Assembly (NCBI GenBank): GCA_900555925.1
Contig: USMU01000005.1
Location: 1-43,629 of the forward strand
From: an uncultured Clostridium sp.
Lineage (GTDB): Bacteria; Bacillota; Clostridia; Christensenellales; Borkfalkiaceae
DNA length: 43,629 nt
Direction of reading: 5' to 3'
Part shown: positions 34,015-43,294 of the stretch, in pieces
Layout: the number at the start of each line of letters is the position of its first letter
Position numbering within the stretch: the stretch's first letter is position 1
The notes under the pieces: model-generated
Seen by the model: only the letters and a program-made list of their open reading frames with translations
Told to the model about the DNA's origin: nothing
Databases searched by the model: none
Made by a program: the position numbers and the translations under genes

Positions 34015-34050
34015 AAAAGAGCGAAGATTTTTAGAAATCTTCGCTCTTTT
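34015..34050. terminator. Bidirectional intrinsic terminator between the DUF3788 and ferritin genes
   Basis: A perfect 16-bp stem (34015-34030 with 34035-34050), loop TTAG, flanked by A-runs and T-runs on the two strands. It lies between convergent genes. Confidence 0.9.
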
Positions 34051-34098
34051 AATCCCTATGAGAATTGAACTTTTCCCGTCGCTGTTTTTTATTTACGG

Positions 34099-34608
34099 TT
34101 AAAGCACTAAGGACGGCGCGGAATAGACGCGGGCCTTCAATTCGTTATCCAGCATGTAAAGTCCCTTCGCGTCGGAGCCGAATAACTGCATTTTTGTGAT
34201 GAGGTCGGAGGCGTTCTTTTCCTCTTCCCCCTGTTCTTTTACAAACCAGTCGAGAAACTGCATCGCGCGGAAATCCTTGACGGCATAGGCGGCTGCATAG
34301 ATGTCATTGACGAGCGCGGTGACATATTTTTCATGCGCCAAAGCGGCTTCCAGCACGTCTAAGTCCTTTTTCCCTTCCGTCTTGGGTGCGTCGATTGCTT
34401 CCAGCGTTACGGTTTCGCCGTTGTTGAGTAAATAACGATAGAACAGCATGGCGTGATCGCGTTCCTCCTGTGCCTGCACTTCGTACCAGTGCGCAAAACC
34501 CGACAGCCCTCTGCGCTCGAAATAATTCGCAAAATCGAGATAGAGATATGCGGAATAAAATTCCTTGTTGATTTGTGCGTTGAGCAATTCCGAAACTTTT
34601 TTATCCAT
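34099..34608 (-). CDS. ftnA: Ferritin
   Basis: A 169-residue non-heme ferritin of the bacterial FtnA type, the usual length, forming a 24-mer iron-storage shell. The ferroxidase site is visible: E16 (NKEFYSAY), Y23, E49 and H52 (AQEERDHAM), E93 (HEKYVTALV) and Q126/E129 (VKEQGEEE). The ferritin-specific W-x-V-x-Q-A-Q-E-E-R-D-H-A motif is intact and the heme-binding Met of bacterioferritin is not seen. GGAG lies about 8 nt before the ATG. It is transcribed leftwards, alone, and ends at a bidirectional terminator. Confidence 0.95.
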   Translation of the reverse strand: MDKKVSELLNAQINKEFYSAYLYLDFANYFERRGLSGFAHWYEVQAQEERDHAMLFYRYLLNNGETVTLEAIDAPKTEGKKDLDVLEAALAHEKYVTALVNDIYAAAYAVKDFRAMQFLDWFVKEQGEEEKNASDLITKMQLFGSDAKGLYMLDNELKARVYSAPSLVL

Positions 34609-34844
34609 ATTTTTTTCTCCTTTCGCATTATATATAAACGACTTTTGTCCTCTTATAACGCTTTCGGAAAAAATTTTCTTGTTTTTGAAAGGATTTTTGT
34701 TTTTTGTACACTTTGCATAAATTTATATGCGGTTTTATGAATATGCCTTATTTTATAGGAGATATATAAAAAAATATTGTTTAGAAATGTAGAATAATTG
34801 ATAGATAAAAAGAATAAAATTTCAAAAATGACATTCCAAGATAT

Positions 34845-34874
34845 TTGACAAAGAGCAGTGAAATGTGATATAAT
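34845..34874 (+). promoter_or_regulatory. Sigma-A promoter of the DMT transporter gene
   Basis: TTGACA (34845-34850), 18-nt spacer, TATAAT (34869-34874). The predicted start near 34881 gives a leader of about 107 nt that contains the structured element. Confidence 0.85.
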
Positions 34875-34888
34875 CGAAAAGAAGAATA

Positions 34889-34943
34889 GGGGAAGGGTGC
34901 GCATGAGAGAACGGGCGCACCTTTTTCGACGAAAAAATTCCCC
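34889..34943 (+). promoter_or_regulatory. Structured leader with a terminator-like hairpin (candidate attenuator)
   Basis: An outer stem GGGGAA (34889-34894) with TTCCCC (34938-34943) encloses two hairpins: GGTGCGC (34896-34902) with GCGCACC (34915-34921), loop of 12, directly followed by five T; and TTTTTC (34922-34927) with GAAAAA (34931-34936). The GC stem plus T-tract is an intrinsic terminator shape within the leader. No known riboswitch class was recognised. Confidence 0.5.
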
Positions 34944-34987
34944 GAAAAAAATCGAAATAACCGGAGACGGAAAGGAGGAGCGCGAAA

Positions 34988-36202
34988 ATGAAGATCGGCA
35001 ACAATGTAACGGATAAAACCGGAAGGGGACTGAAATTTCTCTGTATCGGATTATTATTGTCTGTCACGCTCATTTGGGGATACGGAATCATCGCCACGGA
35101 TGAGGCGTTGACGGGAAGCATGGGTGTTTTCACCATGCTGGCAGGGCGTTTTTTACTGGCGGCGGTCATTCTTTTCGTTTTGCGCCTTTGCCTTTTCCGC
35201 ACGAAAGGATATACAAAAATCGCTAAAAGGGAATTATGGGCGGGAATTGCCGTCGGGACGGTCAATTTTTGCGGCTTTGTTTTTCAATCGGTCGGACTGC
35301 TGTATACCGATACGGCAAAGAGCGGTATGTTGACGGGTGCCTATGTCGTCTTTGTACCGGTCATCTACTGCGTTTTGCGCAAAAAATTCCAGTGGCGTCC
35401 GCTCTTTAATGCGTTGCTTTTTCTCGTGGGTATGTTTTTTTTATTTGACTTTCGGGGAACGACCTTGAATTTTAATCGCGGCGATGCGGTCACATTGCTT
35501 TGTGCCTGGTGTTTCGCGGTGCAGATTATTTTAGTGGATCGCTTTGCCGACGACATCAATGTATTTAACTTTAATGCCGTGCAGATGTTGACGATGGGAC
35601 TTTTGGGGCTGACCGGCGCGCTTTTGGTCGAACGACAGAATTTTGCCTTTATCAATTGGAGCGTATGTCTCCCCGCAGTCATCTATTTGGGAGCCCTCAG
35701 TTCTGCCTATGCGTATATTGTCCAGACGTTTGCTCAGAGCCGCGTTTCGCCCTCTCTTACGGCGATTTTGCTCAGTTTGGAATCATTGGCGGGAGTGCTG
35801 TTTTCTTTGACGGCAGGAAAGGTCGGCTGGACATGGACATTGGGCGTCGGCTGTGCAATTATGGCGGCGGCGTCTGTGGCCGCGGCGCTGGGGGATTCCC
35901 GAGCCGCGAAAACTTCGGACAAAGCGGTACGGACGCGGAACCCGGAAACCGGAAAAACGGTGCCGACAGAGAAATCGGCGGGAGAGTCCGAACCGAACGG
36001 CCCCGAACCATCGGCCGCCTTCGGGAGGTTGGAGCCGACGGCGGCATTCAAGGCGGAAAATAGAGCTTCGCTTGCGGCCGCGGAAGGATTTTTTGAGGAA
36101 ATCTCCGAGGAATTTTTTGAAAGTTTTTCCGAAGAGGGGGAGGGAGCCGGCGCCTGTATGACGGCGTACGGCCCCATGCCTGCTCGGAACGATAAACGAT
36201 AA
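34988..36202 (+). CDS. EamA/DMT-family transporter with acidic disordered tail
   Basis: A 404-residue transporter of the drug/metabolite superfamily. About ten hydrophobic helices occupy residues 15-~305, in the two-EamA-repeat pattern (IWGYGIIATDEAL, AGRFLLAAVILF, FQSVGLLYTDTAKSGMLTGA near the repeat boundaries, and LSSAYAYIVQTFAQ, LLSLESLAGVLFSLT in the second). Family members export amino acids, nucleosides or other metabolites; the substrate is unknown. Residues ~310-404 form an unusual Pro/Glu/Ser-rich, acidic tail (FFEEISEEFFESFSEEGEG) absent from most EamA proteins. A GGAGG ribosome binding site precedes the ATG. The sugar isomerase-like gene follows 11 nt later. Confidence 0.88.
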   Translation: MKIGNNVTDKTGRGLKFLCIGLLLSVTLIWGYGIIATDEALTGSMGVFTMLAGRFLLAAVILFVLRLCLFRTKGYTKIAKRELWAGIAVGTVNFCGFVFQSVGLLYTDTAKSGMLTGAYVVFVPVIYCVLRKKFQWRPLFNALLFLVGMFFLFDFRGTTLNFNRGDAVTLLCAWCFAVQIILVDRFADDINVFNFNAVQMLTMGLLGLTGALLVERQNFAFINWSVCLPAVIYLGALSSAYAYIVQTFAQSRVSPSLTAILLSLESLAGVLFSLTAGKVGWTWTLGVGCAIMAAASVAAALGDSRAAKTSDKAVRTRNPETGKTVPTEKSAGESEPNGPEPSAAFGRLEPTAAFKAENRASLAAAEGFFEEISEEFFESFSEEGEGAGACMTAYGPMPARNDKR

Positions 36203-36213
36203 GAGGTGAAAAG

Positions 36214-37029
36214 ATGAGAACGGGAATTTCTACGGCGTCTCTGTTTTCGAGAAAAAATAACGAAGAGGCGCTTCCGCTTTTGGACGCCATGGGCGTAAGG
36301 ACGGCGGAGGTGTTTCTCACTTCCTTTTCGGAATACGACGGGAAGTTCGGAGAACTTCTCGCTTCCCGAAAAGGGAAGGTGAACGTTCATTCCGTACACG
36401 TTCTGAATACGCAGTTCGAGCCGCAATTGTTTTCCGATCATTCCCGCGTGAAAGGAGACGCTTTTTCTTGGCTGGGGAAAGCGATGGAGACGGCGCGGGC
36501 GCTCGGCGCGGAATATTATACCTTTCACGGCATAGCGCGCATCAAGCGGGCGGCGCGTTCGGGCGCGAACGACAGGCCCGCGGCGTGGGGAAAATCGCTT
36601 GAAGAAATTTCCGCTTTCTGTAAAAATTACGGCGTTTGTCTCTGTCTCGAAAACGTGGAGTGGGCGATTTATAACCGTCCCGGAGTCTTTCGTTCCCTTT
36701 TGAAAACCTGTCGGGGACTGTGCGCCGTGTTGGACATTAAACAGGCGCGCATCTCCGCTTATCCTTATCCCATGTATATTCGGGAGACGGCAGGTCGTTT
36801 GAAACATGTGCATGTCTCCGACATAGATGAAAACGGAAAAATCTGTCTGCCGGGAAAGGGCCGATTCGATTTTCCCGAACTCCTCAAACGTTTGGACGGA
36901 GCAGGCTTTTCGGGCCCCTTGCTCATAGAAGTCTATAAGGACGATTATTGCAAGGAAGGGGAACTTAAAGCCTCCTTGGATTATCTCGACGAACTTCTCT
37001 ATAAATATTCTTTCGCCGATAGGGAATAA
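36214..37029 (+). CDS. Sugar phosphate isomerase/epimerase-like TIM-barrel protein
   Basis: A 271-residue protein of the xylose isomerase-like/AP endonuclease 2 superfamily. Metal-binding positions appear as E in LCLENVEW, D and K in AVLDIKQAR, H-x-H in LKHVHVSDID and E in LLIEVYK. Such proteins isomerise or epimerise sugars, inositols or hydroxypyruvate; endonuclease IV members are longer and differ in motifs. The substrate is unknown. It is 11 nt behind the transporter gene with GAGGTG before the ATG, so the pair may export and process one metabolite. Its stop codon lies in the loop of the terminator. Confidence 0.85.
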   Translation: MRTGISTASLFSRKNNEEALPLLDAMGVRTAEVFLTSFSEYDGKFGELLASRKGKVNVHSVHVLNTQFEPQLFSDHSRVKGDAFSWLGKAMETARALGAEYYTFHGIARIKRAARSGANDRPAAWGKSLEEISAFCKNYGVCLCLENVEWAIYNRPGVFRSLLKTCRGLCAVLDIKQARISAYPYPMYIRETAGRLKHVHVSDIDENGKICLPGKGRFDFPELLKRLDGAGFSGPLLIEVYKDDYCKEGELKASLDYLDELLYKYSFADRE

Positions 37030-37052
37030 TTCCCATCGGCGAAAATTTTTTC
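37011..37052 (+). terminator. Intrinsic terminator overlapping the isomerase stop codon
   Basis: TTTCGCCGAT (37011-37020) pairs with ATCGGCGAAA (37035-37044) and, past a bulged A, GGGAA with TTCCC. The loop TAA is the stop codon at 37027-37029. A T-run follows. Confidence 0.9.
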
Positions 37053-37072
37053 CGCTATTTTTCCGTATACTA

Positions 37073-37101
37073 TTGACAAACCGCTATAATCGGCGTATAA
37101 T
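37073..37101 (+). promoter_or_regulatory. Perfect consensus promoter of the flavin reductase-rubredoxin gene
   Basis: TTGACA (37073-37078), 17-nt spacer, TATAAT (37096-37101). A second TATAAT at 37085-37090 sits inside the spacer at unusable distance. The leader is about 32 nt with AAAGGA before the ATG. Confidence 0.9.
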
Positions 37102-37139
37102 AAAATCAAGATTAAATCTTAATAAAGGAAGACAGAGTT

Positions 37140-37772
37140 ATGGAAAACAAGATTGAAAAGGAAGCGATGTTCAAAATTACTTACGGTTTGTTTGTTCTGA
37201 GCGCGAAGGACGGGGAGAAGGATAACGGTTGTATCGTGAATACGGTCTCCATGATTACGGAGACGCCCAAGCGGATTACGGTATACGTCAATAAACTCAA
37301 TTATACGGAACAGATGATCCGAAAGACGGGGGTGTTCAACGTATCCGTACTTACGGAAAGCGCGCCGTTCGAAGTATTCAAGCAATTCGGTTTTTGCAGC
37401 GGGCGCGACACGGACAAATTTGCGGGCAAGGAATATCCGAGGAGCGCGAACGGACTTTACTATGTTCCCGAACATACCAACGCGCTGATTTCCGCGAAAG
37501 TGGTGGACGCGCTGGATTACGGAACGCATACGCTGTTCGTGGCGGAGGTTACGGAAGCGAAAGTGCTTTCCGCAGAGCCGTCGGTAACATATGATTATTA
37601 TTTTGCGCACATCAAACCCAAGCCTGAGGCGAAGAAAGCGGAAGGGGAGAAAAAGGTAAAGCGCTGGATATGTAAAATCTGCGGTTTTGTCTATGAAGGG
37701 GAATACCTTCCCGAGGATTATATTTGTCCTCTCTGTAAGCACGGCGCGGAGGATTTCGAGCCGCTCGATTGA
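37140..37772 (+). CDS. hrb: Flavin reductase-rubredoxin fusion (high-molecular-weight rubredoxin type)
   Basis: A 210-residue two-domain protein. Residues 1-~165 are an FMN-binding flavin reductase-like domain (NGCIVNTVSMITETPKRI, FGFCSGRDTDKF, LYYVPEHTNALI, GTHTLFVAEV). After a Lys/Glu linker, residues 175-210 are a short rubredoxin with C178-x-x-C181 (WICKICGFVYEG) and C196-x-x-C199 (CPLCKHGAEDF). This is the architecture of Moorella Hrb, which passes electrons from NADH to the flavodiiron protein FprA for O2 or NO reduction. FprA is not in the window. It has a perfect promoter and stands alone. Confidence 0.93.
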   Translation: MENKIEKEAMFKITYGLFVLSAKDGEKDNGCIVNTVSMITETPKRITVYVNKLNYTEQMIRKTGVFNVSVLTESAPFEVFKQFGFCSGRDTDKFAGKEYPRSANGLYYVPEHTNALISAKVVDALDYGTHTLFVAEVTEAKVLSAEPSVTYDYYFAHIKPKPEAKKAEGEKKVKRWICKICGFVYEGEYLPEDYICPLCKHGAEDFEPLD

Positions 37773-37874
37773 GCGAAAATTCCTCTTTTATTGAGGCGCG
37801 GCTTTCCGTTTTTTCGGAAAAAAATCCGAGCGAAAAAATCGGGGAAAAAGGTTGGAAAAAACGGGGTAAAAGAC

Positions 37875-37903
37875 TTGACAGAACTTTGTCCGGCTGATAT
37901 AAT
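37875..37903 (+). promoter_or_regulatory. Perfect consensus promoter of rpsU
   Basis: TTGACA (37875-37880), 17-nt spacer, TATAAT (37898-37903), giving a leader of about 62 nt with AAGGAGGG (37955-37962). Confidence 0.9.
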
Positions 37904-37971
37904 AACAGAGTAGCTTAAAAAACGAAGAAGCCTACCAAAAAAGTGCCTGAGGCGAAGGAGGGTTGAGAGGA

Positions 37972-38148
37972 ATGTCTACGGTTAAAGTCGGAGAAAACGA
38001 GAACGTGGAAAGCGCATTGCGCCGTTTCAAAAGAAAGTGCTCCCGCGACGGCATCATCGGCGATCTGAGAAAGAAGGAATTTTATGAAAAGCCTTCCGTG
38101 AGAAGAAAGAAGAAGTCCGAAGCCGCCAGAAAGAGAAACAAGAACTAA
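37972..38148 (+). CDS. rpsU: Ribosomal protein bS21
   Basis: A 58-residue S21 of the small ribosomal subunit: [20 protein letters not shown] at the start, [15 protein letters not shown] in the middle and a Lys/Arg-rich tail. The ATG at 37972 is chosen over a TTG at 37963 because AAGGAGGG is 9 nt before it and the family begins with MS. A consensus promoter and its own terminator make it monocistronic. In many Clostridia it is followed by a YqeY gene; here an unrelated unknown gene takes that place. Confidence 0.97.
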   Translation: MSTVKVGENENVESALRRFKRKCSRDGIIGDLRKKEFYEKPSVRRKKKSEAARKRNKN

Positions 38149-38157
38149 CGAAAGAAG

Positions 38158-38188
38158 AAAGCTCACGCGAGAGAGTGTGAGCTTTTTT
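38158..38188 (+). terminator. Intrinsic terminator of rpsU
   Basis: AAAGCTCAC pairs with GTGAGCTTT across a loop of about 10, followed by six T. Confidence 0.85.
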
Positions 38189-38278
38189 GTTTGCAAAAAA
38201 TGCCGAAGCGTGTCGAAAACAGGCGAAAAAAGGATAAAAAGACAGAAAAAATACGTTGGAGAGGTGAAATACAAAACA

Positions 38279-38680
38279 ATGGCACAGCAGCGCACTTTAA
38301 GAGGCCTTGCACGTCAGGCCAAGAGCCGCATGAAGAGCGGTTTCTGGAACGAGTGCATGGAAGATCTGAACGCACAAATGGAAAAAGCGAAAGAGCAGGG
38401 TTTGAACGAAAGCAAAGCGGGAAGATATTTCAAGAGCCGCGTCTCCGCGTCCTTGTCGGGGGAGAAGGAGGACGCATTTTATCTTAAAGTCAAGGCGCTT
38501 TTGACGACGGAAGGGGAAGTGAGCGACGCCATCGGCAGATTGACCGACCGCGAGTATTACGAAACGCTGTCGTATGAGGAGAAACAGCGCTACACGCTTT
38601 CTTTAAGCGAAAAATATCTGCGTGCCTTGGAGCGTTTCCGCAGGGAAAGCGAGTTCGAGCTTCCCGCAAAGAAAGCGTAA
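38279..38680 (+). CDS. Conserved-looking hypothetical protein between rpsU and pcrA
   Basis: A 133-residue soluble protein, mostly helical and highly charged (RTLRGLARQAKSRMKSGFW, ECMEDLNAQMEKAKEQG, LTDREYYETLSYEEKQRYT). I recognise no domain. It has no signal peptide and no membrane segment. The ATG at 38279 follows GAGGTG by 12 nt; a longer frame from 38177 overlaps the rpsU terminator and is rejected. Its position after rpsU is where YqeY (GatB-like) usually lies, but the sequence does not match YqeY. A promoter specific for it was not seen, so it may depend on read-through from rpsU. Confidence 0.65.
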   Translation: MAQQRTLRGLARQAKSRMKSGFWNECMEDLNAQMEKAKEQGLNESKAGRYFKSRVSASLSGEKEDAFYLKVKALLTTEGEVSDAIGRLTDREYYETLSYEEKQRYTLSLSEKYLRALERFRRESEFELPAKKA

Positions 38681-38718
38681 AAGAGGGGCGGGAAAATACC
38701 TCAAAACCCCGAATCCGC

Positions 38719-38747
38719 TTGCCAAAAGGCAGGCGGTATGTTATAAT
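38719..38747 (+). promoter_or_regulatory. Promoter of pcrA that predicts a leaderless mRNA
   Basis: TTGCCA (38719-38724), 17-nt spacer, TATAAT (38742-38747). The ATG begins at 38754, 6 nt after the -10 box, so transcription should begin at the start codon. No ribosome binding site is present. Confidence 0.75.
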
Positions 38748-38753
38748 AATTTT

Positions 38754-41228
38754 ATGAATCAGACGACGGAAATACGCGATATACTCGACAATTTGAACGA
38801 AGAACAGATAAAGCCGGTGCTTGCGACGGAGGGACCCGTTTTGGTGCTGGCGGGCGCGGGAAGCGGCAAGACGCGGGTGCTGACTTCCCGCATCGCCTAT
38901 CTGATAGCGGAAAAGGGAGTCCCGCCCGCAGCGATCCTCGCGATTACGTTCACGAACAAGGCGGCGAACGAGATGAAGGAACGCATCGCGCGCATCGTGG
39001 ACGCGCAGGGGATGTGGGTCTGTACGATTCACAGCATGTGCGTGCGGATTCTGCGCATGTACGCTTCCGAGGCGGGGCTGACGCCGAATTTTTCGATATA
39101 CAGCGAAACGGAGCGCGCGAATATCATCAAAAAATCCTTTCAGGAATGCGATTTCGACGACGAAAAATTCCTGAAAAACGTCAAATTTCATATCGCCAAC
39201 GCGAAAATGCTGGGGCTTTCTCCCGAGGAATACGCGGAGGAGAACGCGAAGGAGCGGGATATAGACGAGGTGACGAAGGTGTATGCCCGCTATCAGGCGC
39301 ATTTGAAGGAGAACAACTCCCTCGATTTCGACGACCTTCTCAACGAAACGAGAAAGCTCTTAAAGCGGAACGAGGAGGCGCGGGAGTATCTCGGCGGAAG
39401 GTTCCGCTATATTCTCGTGGACGAGTTTCAGGACACCAACGAAGTGCAGTTTGAAATCGTGAAACTCCTTTCTTCCGTACACGGAAACCTTTTCGCCGTG
39501 GGGGACGACGACCAGTCGATTTACGGTTGGCGGGGCGCGAAGATCGAAAACATTCTCCATTTCGAGAAATCCTATCCCAAGGCGAAGACGTTCAAGCTGG
39601 AAAGAAATTACCGTTCGACGAAAAGTATTTTGAAGCTCGCCAATACGGTCATTCACAATAACGGCAACCGCAAGGACAAGACGCTTTGGACGGAGAACGC
39701 CGAAGGCGAAAAGCCGCAGGTGTTCGAGGCGGAGGAGGAGAGCGGAGAAGCCCGCTACATAGCCCATACCATCGCGGGGCTTTTGAACAGGGGATATAAA
39801 CTGTCCGATTTCGCCATTCTGATGCGGCTCAACGCTCTGACGCGGTCGTTCGAACAGGAATTTACCTCCGACGGAATTTCCTATAAGGTGTTCGGCGGCT
39901 TCAAGTTCTACGAGCGCAAGGAAATCAAGGACCTTTTGGCGTATTTGCGGCTGGTCAATAATCCGTTCGACAGCGAAGCGGCGGTGCGGATTATCAATTT
40001 CCCCAAGCGCGGAATCGGCGCAAAGACGGTGGAGGCTCTGGAAAATTATGCCTATGAAACGGAGCTTTCCGTATACGACGCGCTGTTAGACGCGGATTCC
40101 ATGGGCTTTTCCGCGGGCACGAAGCAAAAATTGACGGCGTTTGCGGAGCAGGTAAAGGGCTGGATCGTGGACAGTCAGGACGTTCCCGTAAACGAGCTGG
40201 TGCGTCGGATTGTGGACGATACGGGCATGCGCGCGGCGTATGCGGACGAGAGCGACGAAAGCATCAACAAGCGGGCGAATATCGACGAATTTATCAATTC
40301 GGTGGACGAATACTGCCGCTTGAATCCCGGCACGACGTTGACTGATTATCTCAATCAAGTCACGCTGAGTTCGGATACGGACGACATGGACGACAGCAAC
40401 TATGTGACGCTGGCGACGATTCATTCGGTGAAGGGGCTGGAATTCCGCTGCGTGTTCGTGTGCGGCATGGAGGACGGCGTAATGCCGACCTCCCGCGCGG
40501 ACAACGACGAGGACGAGCTGGAAGAGGAACGCCGCCTGATGTACGTCGCCATCACCCGCGCCCGCGAGCGGCTGTATCTCACCCGCTCCAAGAGCCGTTA
40601 TCTCTACGGCAAGCGGGAGCCGACCATGCGTTCCCGCTTTTTGAAGGAGCTCTCCTCGGAGCTGGAACTTCCGAGAGAGTCCCGCCCCCGCCCTCTGTAC
40701 GGCGGTTCGGACGACGGTTATTTCGCGGACGACGATCCCGAATCTTACGGAAATTCCGCTTACGGCGCGGGGAGGTATTCCGGGCAGGGACGCGGCTACA
40801 ATTCTTCTTACGGTTCGTCGTATGGCTCTTACGACGACAGGCAGAACTCCGCGCCGAAAAGGAGCGCTTGGAACGGCGGTTCGTCTTACGGGAATCAGAC
40901 ATATAGAAGCGGCTCGCCTTCCTACGGCGGAGGTTCTTACGGCAGTTCGTCTTACGGGAGCGCGTACGGTTCCTCCTATGCGAAGAAATCGACGGGGGCG
41001 TTCACTTACGGCGGCGTGGGCAGTTCCGCGGGCAAACCCAAGGAGGGCGGAAAGGATCTTTCCGCGTTCCGCGTGGGGGTAAAGGTGTCCCACCCCAAAT
41101 TCGGGGAAGGGACGATCGTGGGCGTGCGCGGCGCGGGATCTAACATGATTTTGGACATTGCATTTTTCAGTGTAGGCATCAAACAGCTTTCCGCGGCGCT
41201 CGCGCCCCTGACGGTAAAGAACGGATAA
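38754..41228 (+). CDS. pcrA: ATP-dependent DNA helicase PcrA/UvrD with Tyr/Gly/Ser-rich insert
   Basis: An 824-residue superfamily 1A 3'-5' helicase for repair, rolling-circle replication and RNA polymerase backtracking. Motifs are in order: Q motif LNEEQ, Walker A AGAGSGKT (33-40), TFTNKAANEMKERI, DEFQDTN (from 223), GDDDQSIYGWRGA, LERNYRST and, late, LATIHSVKGLEF and MYVAITRARERLYLT. The C-terminal Tudor-like RNA polymerase-binding domain is kept (RVGVKVSHPKFGEGTIV, about 773-815). Between them, residues ~649-766 form a Tyr/Gly/Ser-rich low-complexity region with 17 tyrosines. The frame opens 132 nt earlier, but the upstream part overlaps the preceding gene and promoter; MNQTTEIRDILDNL fits the family start. 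ligA follows 15 nt later. Confidence 0.96.
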   Translation: MNQTTEIRDILDNLNEEQIKPVLATEGPVLVLAGAGSGKTRVLTSRIAYLIAEKGVPPAAILAITFTNKAANEMKERIARIVDAQGMWVCTIHSMCVRILRMYASEAGLTPNFSIYSETERANIIKKSFQECDFDDEKFLKNVKFHIANAKMLGLSPEEYAEENAKERDIDEVTKVYARYQAHLKENNSLDFDDLLNETRKLLKRNEEAREYLGGRFRYILVDEFQDTNEVQFEIVKLLSSVHGNLFAVGDDDQSIYGWRGAKIENILHFEKSYPKAKTFKLERNYRSTKSILKLANTVIHNNGNRKDKTLWTENAEGEKPQVFEAEEESGEARYIAHTIAGLLNRGYKLSDFAILMRLNALTRSFEQEFTSDGISYKVFGGFKFYERKEIKDLLAYLRLVNNPFDSEAAVRIINFPKRGIGAKTVEALENYAYETELSVYDALLDADSMGFSAGTKQKLTAFAEQVKGWIVDSQDVPVNELVRRIVDDTGMRAAYADESDESINKRANIDEFINSVDEYCRLNPGTTLTDYLNQVTLSSDTDDMDDSNYVTLATIHSVKGLEFRCVFVCGMEDGVMPTSRADNDEDELEEERRLMYVAITRARERLYLTRSKSRYLYGKREPTMRSRFLKELSSELELPRESRPRPLYGGSDDGYFADDDPESYGNSAYGAGRYSGQGRGYNSSYGSSYGSYDDRQNSAPKRSAWNGGSSYGNQTYRSGSPSYGGGSYGSSSYGSAYGSSYAKKSTGAFTYGGVGSSAGKPKEGGKDLSAFRVGVKVSHPKFGEGTIVGVRGAGSNMILDIAFFSVGIKQLSAALAPLTVKNG

Positions 41229-43202
<1,974 letters not shown>

Positions 43203-43233
43203 GACAAAAAATTGCAAATTCCGCCGTTGCCGC

Positions 43234-43262
43234 TTGAAATTTCGGAAAAAATCTGCTATAAT
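43234..43262 (+). promoter_or_regulatory. Sigma-A promoter of the yicC-like gene
   Basis: TTGAAA (43234-43239), 17-nt spacer, TATAAT (43257-43262), about 32 nt before the ATG at 43295, with GGGGA in between. Confidence 0.7.
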
Positions 43263-43294
43263 AGTAAGAACTTCAAAAGACGGGGAAAACGGCT

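Larger units (their letters stand above)
34609..34987. other. AT-rich region between ferritin and the DMT transporter
   Basis: 379 nt. The left 230 nt are AT-rich without a clear gene and should contain the minus-strand ferritin promoter; a TATAAT-like box is at 34632-34627 but no good -35 was found. The right part holds a consensus promoter (34845-34874) and a structured leader (34889-34943). Confidence 0.55.

Noticed and set aside
34895..34921. Guanidine riboswitch (mini-ykkC or ykkC-III) before the DMT transporter
   Set aside because: An ACGG occurs in the hairpin loop, but the two-hairpin ACGR arrangement and the ykkC-III consensus are not present.
40698..41051. Possible tandem DNA repeat array
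   Set aside because: The repetition follows Tyr/Gly/Ser codons in the pcrA frame and is explained by the protein sequence.
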